Source: Micromonospora sp. NBC_00389
GTDB lineage: Bacteria > Actinomycetota > Actinomycetes > Mycobacteriales > Micromonosporaceae
NCBI RefSeq assembly: GCF_036059255.1
Contig: NZ_CP107947.1
Coordinates: 5,270,001-5,334,000 of the forward strand
Direction: 5' to 3'
Length of the DNA: 64,000 nucleotides
Part shown: positions 15,478 to 24,176 of the stretch, piece by piece
Position numbering within the stretch: the first letter of the stretch is position 1
How the letters are laid out: each line of letters opens with the position of its first letter
Notes under the pieces: generated by a model
What the model saw: only the letters and a program-made list of their open reading frames with translations
Database searches by the model: none
What the model was told of the DNA's origin: nothing
Program-made: the position numbers and the translations under genes

Positions 15478-15487
15478 GTCGGCCTCG

Positions 15488-15510
15488 CCCCGCCGGATCG
15501 ACCGGCGGGG
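15488..15510 (+). terminator. Hairpin terminator after the UPF0324 gene
   Basis: CCCCGCCGG (15488-15496) and CCGGCGGGG (15502-15510) pair perfectly around a 5-nt loop, 11 bases after the stop codon. Confidence 0.75.
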
Positions 15511-15635
15511 CGGGGTGCTCGTTTCCTTCCGACCCGTTGACCAATATTTTCATCGATCAGTCGAACTCTTGCGAGTCCACTTTCGCTACTGCCACGATGA
15601 CCGTCAATGCCTTCCGTCCCGAAGGAGTGGTCGTC

Positions 15636-18020
15636 ATGGCGGTCTCCCGCCGCAGGTTCGTCACGTCGGTGGTGGCGGGGTCCGCCCTCGCCGCCGCCTC
15701 CACCACCGAGTTGCTCACCACCCTCGCCAGCCCGGCCCACGCCGCCAGTCCCCCCGGGGATGTGGTCGGCAAGGTGACGGTCGGCTACCAGGGCTGGTTC
15801 AGCTGCCCCGGCGACTCGGCGCCCATCGGCGGCTGGTGGCACTGGAGCCGTGACCGGTTCCAGCCGCCCTCGCCTGCCAACACCACGATCGTGTCGTGGC
15901 CGGACATGCGCGAGTACACCCGCAGCTACCCGACCGCCTACCCCAACCTCGGCAACGGCTCGCCGGCCACCCTCTTCTCCTCCTACGACCAGCAGACGGT
16001 GGACACCCACTTCCGGTGGATGCAGGAGTACGGCTGCGACACCGCCGCCCTGCAACGGTTCAACCCGATGGGCGACGAGGGGCCGACCCGCGACGCCATG
16101 ACGCAGAAGGTCCGCTCGGCCGCCGAGCGCTACGGCCGCAAGTTCTACATCATGTACGACGTCACCGACTGGTTGAACATGCAGTCGGAGATCAAGATCG
16201 ACTGGACGACCAAGATGTCCGCGCACACCGCGTCCAGCGCGTACGCCCAGCAGAACGGCAAGCCGGTCGTCTGCATCTGGGGCTTCGGCTTCAGCGAACC
16301 CAGCCGGCCCTTCACCCCGGGGCCCTGCCTGGAGGTCGTCAACTGGTTCAAGGCGCAGGGCTGCTACGTCATCGGTGGCGTGCCCACCTGGTGGCGCCAG
16401 GGGATCGAGGACTCCCGCCCCGGCTTCCTCGACGTCTACCACGCGTTCAACATGATCTCGCCTTGGATGGTCTACCGGACCACCACCCTGGAGGGGCTCG
16501 ACTCGTACTACAACAACGTCAACATCCCCGACATGGCCGACTGCGTGGCGCGCGGCATCGACTACCAGCCCTGCGTGATGCCCGGTGACCTCGCCGGAGG
16601 GCATCGCCGCCACGGCGACTTCTACTGGCGGCACATCTACAACATGGTCCGGCTCGGCTCCCAGGGCCTGTATGTGTCCATGTTCGACGAGTACAACGAG
16701 GGCAACCAGATCGCCAAGACCTCCGAGACCCAGGCCACCACCCCGGCCGGCGCGAACATCCGGGCCCTGGACGAGGACGGCGTGGCCTGCTCCTCCGACT
16801 ACTACCTCCGCATCACCGCCGACGGCGGACGGATGCTCAAGGGGCAGCTCGCTCTCACCCCCGTACGCCCCACCCAGCCGATGCTCGGTGGCCCGCCGAC
16901 CGGCGGGAACCTGGCCGCCGGCCGGCCCGCCTCCGCGAGCAGCCAGAACGGCCCGTTCCCGGCGTCGAACGCGGTGGACTCCAACGCCGCCAGCTACTGG
17001 GAGAGCGGCAACGGCGGCTTCCCGCACTGGTGGCAGGTCGACCTGGGCGCCAGCCACCAGGTCGGTCGGCTCGTACTACGGCTGCCCGCCGGCTGGGAGA
17101 CGCGTACCCAGACCATCACCGTGCTGGGCAGCACCGACGGCGGCTCCTTCGCCACCATCACCCCGGCCGCCGGGTTCACCTTCGACCCGGCGACCGGCAA
17201 CACTGTCACCCGCACGCTGCCGACCACCACCGCCCGCTATGTCCGGCTCAGCATCGGCGGCAACACCGGCTGGCCGGCCGGGCAACTCGCCCAGGTCGAG
17301 GTGTACGCCGCGACCGGCGGGCCGGACACCCCACCGACCGCGCCGAGCGGCCTCACGGTCACCGGGCGGACGGCGACCAGCGTGTCACTGGCCTGGACGG
17401 CGTCGACCGACGACACCGGGGTGAGCGGCTACCAGGTACGCCAGGGCGGCACAGTGGTCGCCACCGTCACCGGCACCACGGCGACGGTGAGCGGGCTCAG
17501 CCCGTCCACCGGATACAGCTTCACGGTTACCGCGCGGGACACCGCGGGCAACACCTCCGCCCCGTCGAACGCGGTCACGGTCACCACGGACGCCCCGGCC
17601 AACGCGGACCTCGCCCGGGGTCGGCCCACCGCGGAGAGCGGCCACACCCAGAGCTACGGATCGGGCAACGTGGTCGACGGCGACCCGAACAGCTACTGGG
17701 AGAGCGTCAACAACGCCTTCCCGCAGTGGGTCCAGGTCGACCTGGGCGCGGCGCGCACGGTCGGGCGCGTGGTGCTCAAGCTGCCACCGGCGGCGGCCTG
17801 GGCCACCCGGACGCAGACCCTCGCGGTGCAGGGCAGCACCGACGGGGCGAGCTTCGGCACGCTGGTCGCGGCGGCCGGGCGCACCTTCAACCCGGCCACC
17901 GGGAACCAGGTGACGCTCACGTTCACCGCCGCGCAGACCCGCTACCTGCGGATCACCGTCACCGGCAACACGGGCTGGCCGGCCGGGCAACTGGCGGCAC
18001 TGGAGGTCTACGCGAGCTGA
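15636..18020 (+). CDS. Tat-exported GH99/GH71-like glycoside hydrolase with discoidin-Fn3-discoidin tail
   Basis: 794 residues. A twin-arginine signal (SRRRFVTS, hydrophobic stretch, AHA cleavage near 37) precedes a GH99/GH71-like catalytic domain (about 40-410; VGYQGWFSCPGD, WWHWS, YDVTDW, MFDEYNEGNQ). Then come a discoidin/F5-8 type C module (about 424-560), an Fn3 domain (about 566-650) and a second discoidin module (about 654-794). The two discoidin modules are clearly related (NGGFPHWWQVDLGA versus NNAFPQWVQVDLGA). Acidic residues in DVTDW and DEYNEG are candidate catalytic groups. The enzyme should attack an extracellular alpha-glycan, with tail domains for binding. AAGGAG precedes ATG 15636. 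Confidence 0.85.
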   Translation: MAVSRRRFVTSVVAGSALAAASTTELLTTLASPAHAASPPGDVVGKVTVGYQGWFSCPGDSAPIGGWWHWSRDRFQPPSPANTTIVSWPDMREYTRSYPTAYPNLGNGSPATLFSSYDQQTVDTHFRWMQEYGCDTAALQRFNPMGDEGPTRDAMTQKVRSAAERYGRKFYIMYDVTDWLNMQSEIKIDWTTKMSAHTASSAYAQQNGKPVVCIWGFGFSEPSRPFTPGPCLEVVNWFKAQGCYVIGGVPTWWRQGIEDSRPGFLDVYHAFNMISPWMVYRTTTLEGLDSYYNNVNIPDMADCVARGIDYQPCVMPGDLAGGHRRHGDFYWRHIYNMVRLGSQGLYVSMFDEYNEGNQIAKTSETQATTPAGANIRALDEDGVACSSDYYLRITADGGRMLKGQLALTPVRPTQPMLGGPPTGGNLAAGRPASASSQNGPFPASNAVDSNAASYWESGNGGFPHWWQVDLGASHQVGRLVLRLPAGWETRTQTITVLGSTDGGSFATITPAAGFTFDPATGNTVTRTLPTTTARYVRLSIGGNTGWPAGQLAQVEVYAATGGPDTPPTAPSGLTVTGRTATSVSLAWTASTDDTGVSGYQVRQGGTVVATVTGTTATVSGLSPSTGYSFTVTARDTAGNTSAPSNAVTVTTDAPANADLARGRPTAESGHTQSYGSGNVVDGDPNSYWESVNNAFPQWVQVDLGAARTVGRVVLKLPPAAAWATRTQTLAVQGSTDGASFGTLVAAAGRTFNPATGNQVTLTFTAAQTRYLRITVTGNTGWPAGQLAALEVYAS

Positions 18021-18021
18021 C

Positions 18022-18071
18022 CGCGAGCGGGGGCGGCCACCGGCGAGGACCGGCGGCCGCCCCCGGTCGCG
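18022..18071. terminator. Bidirectional terminator hairpin
   Basis: GGGGGCGGCC (18029-18038) pairs with GGCCGCCCCC (18055-18064), and an outer CGCGA/TCGCG pair (18022-18026, 18067-18071) extends it. It lies between the convergent glycoside hydrolase and metallophosphoesterase genes. Confidence 0.75.
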
Positions 18072-18081
18072 ATGGTGTGTG

Positions 18082-18948
18082 TCAGCCCGCCGGTTGCTGC
18101 ATCCGGCGCAGGTCGTCCGCCGGGTGGATGGTGCGAACCGGGTTCGGCACCGGCCCGCGCCGCCGCCACTCGCGCGGGTAGCCGAGGGAGACCTCCTCGA
18201 AACGTACGCCGTCGTGGAACGTCGTCCGGGGAATGTGCAGGTGCCCGTAGACCACGGTGGCCGCGCCGAAGCGCAGGTGCCAGTCTCCGGTACGGACGGT
18301 GCCGCACCACTGGGCGAACTGCGGGAACCACAGGACGTCGGTGGGTTCGCGTACCAGCGGGTAGTGGTTGACCAGCACGGTCGGCAGGGCCGGGTCGCGC
18401 TCGGCCAGCCGGCGCTCGGTCTCGACGACCCGGGCGTCGCACCACGCCTCCCGGCTCGGGTGGGGATCGGGGTGCAGCAGCGCCTCGTCCGTGCACACCA
18501 CCCCGGCCTCGTACGCCAGCGCCAGCGACTGCTCCTTGGTGTTCGCCTCGGGCACCCGGAAGGTGTAGTCGTAGAGCACGAAGAGCGGGGCGATCGTGGC
18601 CGGGCCGCCGTCGCCGTCCCACACCGGGTACGGGTCCTCCGGGGTGACGACACCCAACCGCCGGCACAGCCGTACCAGCTCGCGGTAGCGCTCCTCGCCG
18701 CGCAGCCGCACCGGATCGTCGGGCGGTGTCCACAGCTCGTGGTTGCCCGGCGCCCAGACCACTCTCGCGAACCGACTGCTGAGCAGCCCGAGCGCCCACT
18801 CGATGTCGGCGAACCGCTCAGCCACGTCGCCGGCGACGAGCAGCCAGTCGCCGTCGTTGTCCGGGTGCAGCTCCCGTACGAACGAGCGGTTCTCCGGATA
18901 GCCGACGTGCAGGTCGCTGACGGCCCGCAGCCGGGGCGGATGACTCAC
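18082..18948 (-). CDS. Calcineurin-like metallophosphoesterase
   Basis: 288 residues with all metal-binding blocks of the family: SDLHVGY (D-x-H), VAGDVAE (GD), APGNHELW (GNHE), VNHYPL (H) and YGHLHIP (GHxH). It is cytosolic, with no signal peptide, and hydrolyses a phosphoester of unknown identity. The start is GTG 18948. It stands alone, divergent from the alpha/beta hydrolase at 19103. Homologues in Streptomyces are often neighbours of phosphopantetheinyl transferases; none is present here. Confidence 0.9.
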   Translation of the reverse strand: MSHPPRLRAVSDLHVGYPENRSFVRELHPDNDGDWLLVAGDVAERFADIEWALGLLSSRFARVVWAPGNHELWTPPDDPVRLRGEERYRELVRLCRRLGVVTPEDPYPVWDGDGGPATIAPLFVLYDYTFRVPEANTKEQSLALAYEAGVVCTDEALLHPDPHPSREAWCDARVVETERRLAERDPALPTVLVNHYPLVREPTDVLWFPQFAQWCGTVRTGDWHLRFGAATVVYGHLHIPRTTFHDGVRFEEVSLGYPREWRRRGPVPNPVRTIHPADDLRRMQQPAG

Positions 18949-19102
18949 GCCCCGAGGCTAGGCCGGCGCGGCCCGGTCGGGACACCCCTGTCCGGTCCGT
19001 GTCGCGCCACACCTGGCGGCGGGCACTCCGGTGGTCGGCATATCCGTCGACCGCCCGGGAAAGCGCTGGTGTCCGACAGCCGAACCGGAGCAGGAGTGAA
19101 AC

Positions 19103-19954
19103 ATGCCTTTCATCACCGTGGGAACGGAAAATTCCGCACCCATCGACCTGTACTACGAGGATCACGGGTCCGGTAAGCCAGTGGTGCTGATCCACGGCTT
19201 CCCGTTCAACGGGGCGACCTGGGAGAAGTCGACCACCGCGCTGCTGAACGCCGGATACCGGACGATCACCTACGATCGGCGCGGTTTCGGCAACTCCGCC
19301 CAGCCGGCATTCGGGTACGACTACAACACCTTCGCCGCGGACCTCGACGTGCTGATGACCGAACTGGATCTGCGCGACGCGACCCTGATCGGTCACTCGA
19401 TGGGCACCGGCGAGGTGATCCGCTACCTGGGCAACTACGGCTCGCAGCGGGTGAGCCGGGCCGTGGTGGTCAGCCCGCTGCAACCAATGCTGGCCAAAGC
19501 CAAGGACAATCCGGAAGGCGTTGACCCGAGCCTCTTCAAGGGTTTCCAGCAGGCCATCATCAAGGACCGCTTCGCCTACCTGACCCAGTTCTGCGACGCG
19601 TTCTTCAACTACAGCGAGAACAAGGGCAAGCTGGTCAGCGAGGAGGCGTACCGGGCGCACTGGCAGATCGGTGCGATGGCCTCCGCCAAGGGCACCCATG
19701 ACAGCGTGGACGCCTGGCAGGAGGACTTCCGTCCCGATCTGCCGAAGATCGACGTGCCGCTGCTGATCGTGCAGGGCGACAAGGACAACGTGTTGCCCTA
19801 CCCGGTGACCGGCCAGCGGCTCGCGCCGATGACGCCGACGTCCCAACTCATCACGCTCAAGGGCGCGCCGCACGGTCTCCCGTGGACCAACGCCGACGAC
19901 GTCAACAAGGCGATCATGGACTTCATGAAGCAGCCGGCGAAGGCTCGCGCCTGA
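19103..19954 (+). CDS. Alpha/beta hydrolase, non-haem chloroperoxidase-like
   Basis: 283 residues. HGFPFNGATWE (oxyanion, residues 31-41), YDRRGFGNS, nucleophile elbow GHSMGTGE with Ser99, Asp in QGDKDNVLP and His in GAPHGLPW define the catalytic triad and match the cofactor-free haloperoxidase/esterase subgroup (the RGFG.S and GHSMG.GE signatures). Such enzymes are mostly esterases in vivo; peroxidase activity is a side reaction with carboxylic acids. AGGAG lies 6 nt upstream. It is a single-gene unit closed by the hairpin at 19999-20028. Confidence 0.9.
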   Translation: MPFITVGTENSAPIDLYYEDHGSGKPVVLIHGFPFNGATWEKSTTALLNAGYRTITYDRRGFGNSAQPAFGYDYNTFAADLDVLMTELDLRDATLIGHSMGTGEVIRYLGNYGSQRVSRAVVVSPLQPMLAKAKDNPEGVDPSLFKGFQQAIIKDRFAYLTQFCDAFFNYSENKGKLVSEEAYRAHWQIGAMASAKGTHDSVDAWQEDFRPDLPKIDVPLLIVQGDKDNVLPYPVTGQRLAPMTPTSQLITLKGAPHGLPWTNADDVNKAIMDFMKQPAKARA

Positions 19955-19998
19955 CCCGTACCGGTAGCCGATCGGACACCAGTGCCGCGAGGACGCCG

Positions 19999-20028
19999 CG
20001 ACACCCGGCCCCGCTGGGCCGGGTGTCG
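19999..20028. terminator. Bidirectional terminator hairpin
   Basis: Perfect 13-bp arms (GACACCCGGCCC plus one outer pair) with a 4-nt loop lie between the convergent hydrolase and methyltransferase genes. Confidence 0.85.
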
Positions 20029-20035
20029 TCGGCGG

Positions 20036-21052
20036 TCAGGGCCGGCGGGCCACCACGGCGCCGTTGGCGCCGGGGGCGTCGAACGGCACGGTGCGGGCGT
20101 CGACGAAGCCGGCGTCGGAGAGCCAGGCGGCATACTCGGCGCCCGAGTAGTTCCGGCCGCCCTCGGTTTCGACCAGCATGTTCATGCCCATCAGGGCAGC
20201 CTCCGGCGGCCCGGTGCGCTCGTCGTTGAGCAGCAGCTCGCAGACGACGATCGCCCCGCCGGGCGGCAGCGCCGCGTGGCACCGGGCCAGCAGCGCCCGG
20301 TTCGTCGGCTCGTCCCAGTCGTGCAGGATCATGCTGAGCAGGATGACGTCGTGTCCGCCCGGTAGCGCCGGGTCGGCCAGGAAGTCGCCGGCAACCGCGC
20401 CGATCCGAGCGGTCAGACCGGCACCCGCGATCCGCTCCTCGGCCCGTACGCAGACGTGTGGCAGGTCCAGCACGGTCGCCCGCAGCTCGGGCAGCCGGCG
20501 GCAGAGCTCGATCGGGAACGCGCCGGCGCCGCCGCCCACGTCGAGCAGCCGGCGGTACGGCGAGAAGTCGTACGCCTCGGCCAGCGCACCGGCGGTGAAG
20601 CTGGACGTGGAGTACATGGCGTCCCAGAACTGCGCCAGCATCTCCGGGTCGGCGGTGTCGAACATCGACTCCTGGGCCTGCGGGTCCCAGGTCAGTGGCC
20701 GGTCGGTGCGCAGCGCCTCGCCGATGCGGTGCCAGGGCAGGTAGGTACGCAGGTCCGAGTAGCGGACCTGGGCTCCGAAGTAGTACGGGCGGCCCTCCAC
20801 CAGGAACTGCTCGGCCAGCTCGGAGTTGCGGTAGCCGTCACCGGCCTTCTCCAACAGCCCGAGTGAGGCGCTCGCGGCCAACAGCAGGTCGGCCGGGCGA
20901 TCGGCCAACCCGAACTCGGCGGCGGCCTGCTCGACGGTCACCGTCCGGCCGTCGGCGAGTCGGGTGAACAGGCCGAGCTCAACGCCGGCCGCGAGGGTCT
21001 TGAAACCCCAGACGCCGGCCACCAGGCTCATGAGGGGAGTCGGAGTGATCAT
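20036..21052 (-). CDS. SAM-dependent O-methyltransferase (plant-type/ASMT family)
   Basis: 338 residues. An N-terminal winged-helix dimerisation domain (about 10-95) is followed by the O-methyltransferase domain. LLDVGGGAGAFPIELC is the SAM glycine-rich loop, VLDLPHV the acidic ribose-binding motif, and LHDWDEPTNRALL contains the catalytic-type His and Asp; the second catalytic acid is probably in MNMLVETEGG. These enzymes methylate hydroxyls of aromatic or polyketide products. No biosynthetic genes adjoin it, so it is an orphan. No ribosome binding site is visible and a -10-like TATATT lies 5 nt before the ATG, so the mRNA may be leaderless. Confidence 0.9.
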   Translation of the reverse strand: MITPTPLMSLVAGVWGFKTLAAGVELGLFTRLADGRTVTVEQAAAEFGLADRPADLLLAASASLGLLEKAGDGYRNSELAEQFLVEGRPYYFGAQVRYSDLRTYLPWHRIGEALRTDRPLTWDPQAQESMFDTADPEMLAQFWDAMYSTSSFTAGALAEAYDFSPYRRLLDVGGGAGAFPIELCRRLPELRATVLDLPHVCVRAEERIAGAGLTARIGAVAGDFLADPALPGGHDVILLSMILHDWDEPTNRALLARCHAALPPGGAIVVCELLLNDERTGPPEAALMGMNMLVETEGGRNYSGAEYAAWLSDAGFVDARTVPFDAPGANGAVVARRP

Positions 21053-21069
21053 GGTGAATATAAGATCAC
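21045..21069 (-). promoter_or_regulatory. Palindrome and leaderless promoter at the O-methyltransferase start
   Basis: GTGATC (21045-21050) and GATCAC (21064-21069) form a 6-bp inverted repeat spanning the start codon. On the minus strand TATATT (21062-21057) lies directly before the ATG at 21052, so the palindrome would cover both the -10 region and the initiation site. Confidence 0.45.
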
Positions 21070-21177
21070 AGATATCGTCCGTCCACGATGGGCGGACGGC
21101 GGTCGATCAGGCCCGGATCAGCGTGACCGGGCGGCGTGTGGACGAGCACCACCACAGCGGGCTGCCGGATGCCTCGG

Positions 21178-21582
21178 CTAGCGGGTTCGGCCGGCCAGGC
21201 GACGGCCGACGCGGCGTGCGCCGAGGCTCACCAGCGTGCTGCCGATCGCCATCCCGACCAGCACCAGGATCGCCCCGACGGCCCACAGTCCGCTGTCGTC
21301 GGTCGACGCGGCCTGCCACGACCATGGCACCGTGAAGGCCACCGTCATCACCGGCGCCACCAGCCACGGACTGAGCCGCCGGACGGCGAGGGCGGCGAGC
21401 AGCACGAGGGTCAGCACGCAGCCGATCACCTGCCACGGCGCGTACGGGCCGCTGGACGACCCGGTCTCCGGGTCGACGGTGTACTCGGTGTCCCAGCCCA
21501 GCCAGAGCAACCACACCCCGACCGTGGCCGCCGCCAGGAACAGGGCCCCGAGCAGTGGGCGCATACCCCTCATCGCTGTCAT
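21178..21582 (-). CDS. Small integral membrane protein
   Basis: 134 residues with four predicted transmembrane helices (about 8-28, 52-68, 76-92 and 101-120). The loop after helix 1 contains WLGWDTEYTVDPETG. This helix pattern resembles uncharacterised four-helix actinobacterial membrane proteins. No catalytic motif is visible. It lies between the O-methyltransferase and a 58-residue small protein, all leftward but with gaps of about 90-130 bp. Function unknown. Confidence 0.7.
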   Translation of the reverse strand: MTAMRGMRPLLGALFLAAATVGVWLLWLGWDTEYTVDPETGSSSGPYAPWQVIGCVLTLVLLAALAVRRLSPWLVAPVMTVAFTVPWSWQAASTDDSGLWAVGAILVLVGMAIGSTLVSLGARRVGRRLAGRTR

Positions 21583-21674
21583 CCGGAGATCATCCCCCCG
21601 CTCGGGGCGGTTCGGGAATGAGCACCGGTACCCATCCTGCCAGCGCCGAGCGGGTCACCGGCCGAGGTCGACGC

Positions 21675-21851
21675 TCAGGGGGTCTTCGGTCCGGTGAGCC
21701 GGTAGCCGTCCTCGGTGAGGGTGCGGGTCATGTGCTGTGCGTACCACTGCGGCCAGTCTGGGTCGGTCCGACCCAGCTCCTTCTCGTACTCGCCGTGCGC
21801 CTCCGCGGCTCGCTTGAGCGCGTCCAACAGGACCTCCGTCGTCGGGTCCAT
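21675..21851 (-). CDS. 58-residue conserved hypothetical with DWPQWYAxHM motif
   Basis: The frame begins MDPTTEVLLDALKRAAEAHGEYEKELG and contains DPDWPQWYAQHMTRTLTEDGYRL. The DWPxWYAxHM pattern occurs in small actinobacterial proteins and as a tail on larger ones, from memory. GGAGGAA lies 6 nt upstream of ATG 21851, so translation is well supported. It has no signal peptide, membrane helix or cysteine. I do not know its function. Confidence 0.7.
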   Translation of the reverse strand: MDPTTEVLLDALKRAAEAHGEYEKELGRTDPDWPQWYAQHMTRTLTEDGYRLTGPKTP

Positions 21852-22015
21852 CGCCGTTTCCTCCCTGCTCGCGAGCTGCTGAAGCCTCACCCTAGGCGGG
21901 CGGGGCGGCGGGCGAGCCGGGAACAGCCGGTTCGGGACCGACCGGACCGACGACGGCGGCGGTTGCTCCCGGCCTGGGTCGCGTGCCGCCGAACCTGGCG
22001 GACGGTCTGCGCCGG

Positions 22016-23050
22016 TCAGGTGCCCGGCGCGGGGCCGGTGGAGTCGCGGACGACCAGCAGGTGCCCGGTGGCGCGACGCCGGGGACGCGTCGAGCGGGGC
22101 TTGAGCGCGAGGGTGAGTGCCGTGCGACCCATCTCGGTCATCGGCAGCCGGATGGTGGTGAGGCTGGGCGCGAGATCGGCCGCCACGGAGACGTCGTCGA
22201 ACCCGACGACGGACATCCGCTCGGGCACCGGGACGCGGCGCGACCGCAGCGTCGACAGCACCCCGATCGCCATCGCATCGTTGAGCGCGATGATCGCGGT
22301 CGTCTCGGGGTGCTCGTTCAGGATCTGCTCGGTGGCCGCCCGGCCGCCGCCGCGGGTGAAGTCGCCGTGCACGACGGCGAGGTCGGCCGGGGACAACCCG
22401 CGCTGCCGCAGCGCCGACGAGACGCCGGCGAGCCGGTCGGCGACCGTGGTGAGACCGGCGCTGCCCGCGGCGACCGCGATCCGCTGGTGGCCGAGGTCCA
22501 CCAGGTGCTGGGCGAGCGCCCGGCCGCCGGCCTCGTTGTCCGGCAGGACGGCGTCGACGCCGAGCGCGTGCCGCCCGATGGCGGCGACCCGGCCGCCGTG
22601 GTCCTGGAACGCCGCCAACTCGGCGCGGGCCTCGGCCTCCACCCGCGGGTCGTCGTACCCTGAGCCGCTGATCAGGATGATGCCGACCCGCTGGGCGATG
22701 AGATGGCGGAGCTGTTGCAGCTCGTAGTCGGGGTCCCGACCGGACTGACAGATCTGCACCAGCAGCCCCTGCTCGGCGGCGACCTGGATGACCCCGCTGG
22801 CGATCTCGGAGAAGTACGGGTCGTCGACCTGGTGGACGATCAACCCCACCGTGGAGCTGGCGCCGCTGGCGAGGGTGCGGGCGTACGGGTTGGCGACGTA
22901 CCCCAGCTCGCGGGCGACCTGCCGGACCCGGTCGGCCACCTCCGCGCTGACCCCCTCGCGGCCGGCGAGGGCCCGGGAGGCGGTCGCCAGCGAGACGTCG
23001 GCGCGGTCCGCCACGTCCACGAGCCGAGTTCGCTGGCCTGCCCTGGGCAT
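22016..23050 (-). CDS. LacI-family transcriptional repressor
   Basis: 344 residues. The helix-turn-helix and hinge are at about 10-65 (LVDVADRADVSLATASRALAG, then ADRVRQVARELGYVANPYARTL), followed by a periplasmic-binding-protein-like effector domain. ATG 23050 is chosen because GGGAG lies 6 nt upstream; a TTG two codons earlier is less likely. It is divergent from LamG and sugar dehydrogenase genes, with two overlapping palindromes between them, so it should repress those genes and itself until a sugar ligand binds. The residues after about 325 are basic and may be disordered. Confidence 0.93.
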   Translation of the reverse strand: MPRAGQRTRLVDVADRADVSLATASRALAGREGVSAEVADRVRQVARELGYVANPYARTLASGASSTVGLIVHQVDDPYFSEIASGVIQVAAEQGLLVQICQSGRDPDYELQQLRHLIAQRVGIILISGSGYDDPRVEAEARAELAAFQDHGGRVAAIGRHALGVDAVLPDNEAGGRALAQHLVDLGHQRIAVAAGSAGLTTVADRLAGVSSALRQRGLSPADLAVVHGDFTRGGGRAATEQILNEHPETTAIIALNDAMAIGVLSTLRSRRVPVPERMSVVGFDDVSVAADLAPSLTTIRLPMTEMGRTALTLALKPRSTRPRRRATGHLLVVRDSTGPAPGT

Positions 23051-23116
23051 CCGCAACTCCCTGGAACATCCATGTCACCTGATCTCTTGCCAGTGACGAT
23101 TGTCGAAGCCTAGGGT

Positions 23117-23144
23117 ACGTAAGCGCTTACGTAAGCGCTTACGT
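23117..23144. promoter_or_regulatory. Two overlapping LacI operators
   Basis: ACGTAAGCGCTTACGT occurs twice, at 23117-23132 and 23129-23144, sharing 4 bp; centres are 12 bp apart and the whole 28-bp block is itself palindromic. The central AAGCGCTT is a classic LacI-family core. It lies midway between the lacI-type gene (start 23050) and the LamG gene (start 23183). Confidence 0.85.
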
Positions 23145-23182
23145 TAGTCGGCACCGGCGTGCCGCGAAATGAGGTGAACGCG

Positions 23183-24139
23183 ATGTCCAGGGCCAGAAGA
23201 GCCGCCGTCGCCACCGTCTCCCTCCTGGCGGTCGGCGTGCTGACCGGCACGGGGGCGCCACCGGCACAGGCGGACCGGAACCATCCGTCCGATGTCCACC
23301 CGGCCCTGCGAGCGCACCTGGTCGCCGCGTACGACTTCGACCACCCGGTGCCGGGCGACCCCGCGCTGGAGCGCGACCAGGGTCGCTCCGGGACCGAGAT
23401 CGAGCTGATCAACGGCGGTCCCGCCATGCGGGTGGCCGACCACGCCTACCGGGGCAGCGGCAGGGCGCTGCAGACCCGGCAGGTCGACCCGGCGGTGGCC
23501 GGCAACGACGACTGGAAGGCCGGCACCTGGTCGGCCAGCGGGGTGCGGACGCTCCGCGCCTTCAACGCCACCGCCGGCACCACCGTGATGGGCTGGTTCA
23601 AGCTGCAGATGGACAGCCCGCTGCCCAACTCCACCACCGCCGACCCGAACGATCGCTTCAACGCCATCGGGCTGGCCGGAGTGTTGACCGGCGACTCCGA
23701 CGGCCACGGCGTCCGGGCCCTGCTGGAGCTGATCGACGTCAACGGGGAGCTGCGGCTGGTCGCGCTCGGCCGGCGGCTCGACGGCGGCAACTCGCAGACG
23801 TTCGCCGCCAGCCAGGACTGGCGGGACCTGCTGCCGGCGGGGGAGTGGGTGCACCTCGCCGCCACCTTCGACTTCGCCACCGGCGCCCTCGCCCTCTACC
23901 GCAACGGCGAACCGGTGGACGGCTTCTACACCCGCACCGACGACCCGTGGCTCGTGTCGGGGCCCGGCCCGCACGTGACCACCGCCTCCGACCCCCGGGG
24001 CATCAAGATCGGCGGAAGCTTCCCCCAGGACACGCTGGAGCGCAATCCGTGCGACTGCCGCATGGACGGCCTGATGTTCCTCGACAGCGTGGTCTCCGCG
24101 AGCGACGTGCGGAGGCAGTACCGCCACCTGGCCCGCTGA
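23183..24139 (+). CDS. Secreted LamG-like jellyroll protein
   Basis: 318 residues. The signal peptide is MSRARRAAVATVSLLAVGVL with cleavage near AQA (about residue 31). The rest is a concanavalin-like LamG domain (LVAAYDFDHP, TVMGWFKLQ, WVHLAATFDFATGALALYRNGEPVDGF, ending MDGLMFLDSVVSASDVRRQY). Two cysteines in NPCDCRMDG may form a disulfide. It probably binds a polysaccharide or acts as a lyase-like partner. GAGGTG precedes ATG 23183. It lies directly under the double LacI operator and upstream of the sugar dehydrogenase, 37 bp away, probably as one operon. Confidence 0.82.
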   Translation: MSRARRAAVATVSLLAVGVLTGTGAPPAQADRNHPSDVHPALRAHLVAAYDFDHPVPGDPALERDQGRSGTEIELINGGPAMRVADHAYRGSGRALQTRQVDPAVAGNDDWKAGTWSASGVRTLRAFNATAGTTVMGWFKLQMDSPLPNSTTADPNDRFNAIGLAGVLTGDSDGHGVRALLELIDVNGELRLVALGRRLDGGNSQTFAASQDWRDLLPAGEWVHLAATFDFATGALALYRNGEPVDGFYTRTDDPWLVSGPGPHVTTASDPRGIKIGGSFPQDTLERNPCDCRMDGLMFLDSVVSASDVRRQYRHLAR

Positions 24140-24176
24140 CCACCCTCGGCACCGTCCCACCGAGAAGGAGACACGC

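Noticed and set aside
15537..15565. TTGACC promoter upstream of the GH99/71-like gene
   Set aside because: TTGACC is a fair -35 box, but no acceptable -10 hexamer lies 16-18 nt downstream.
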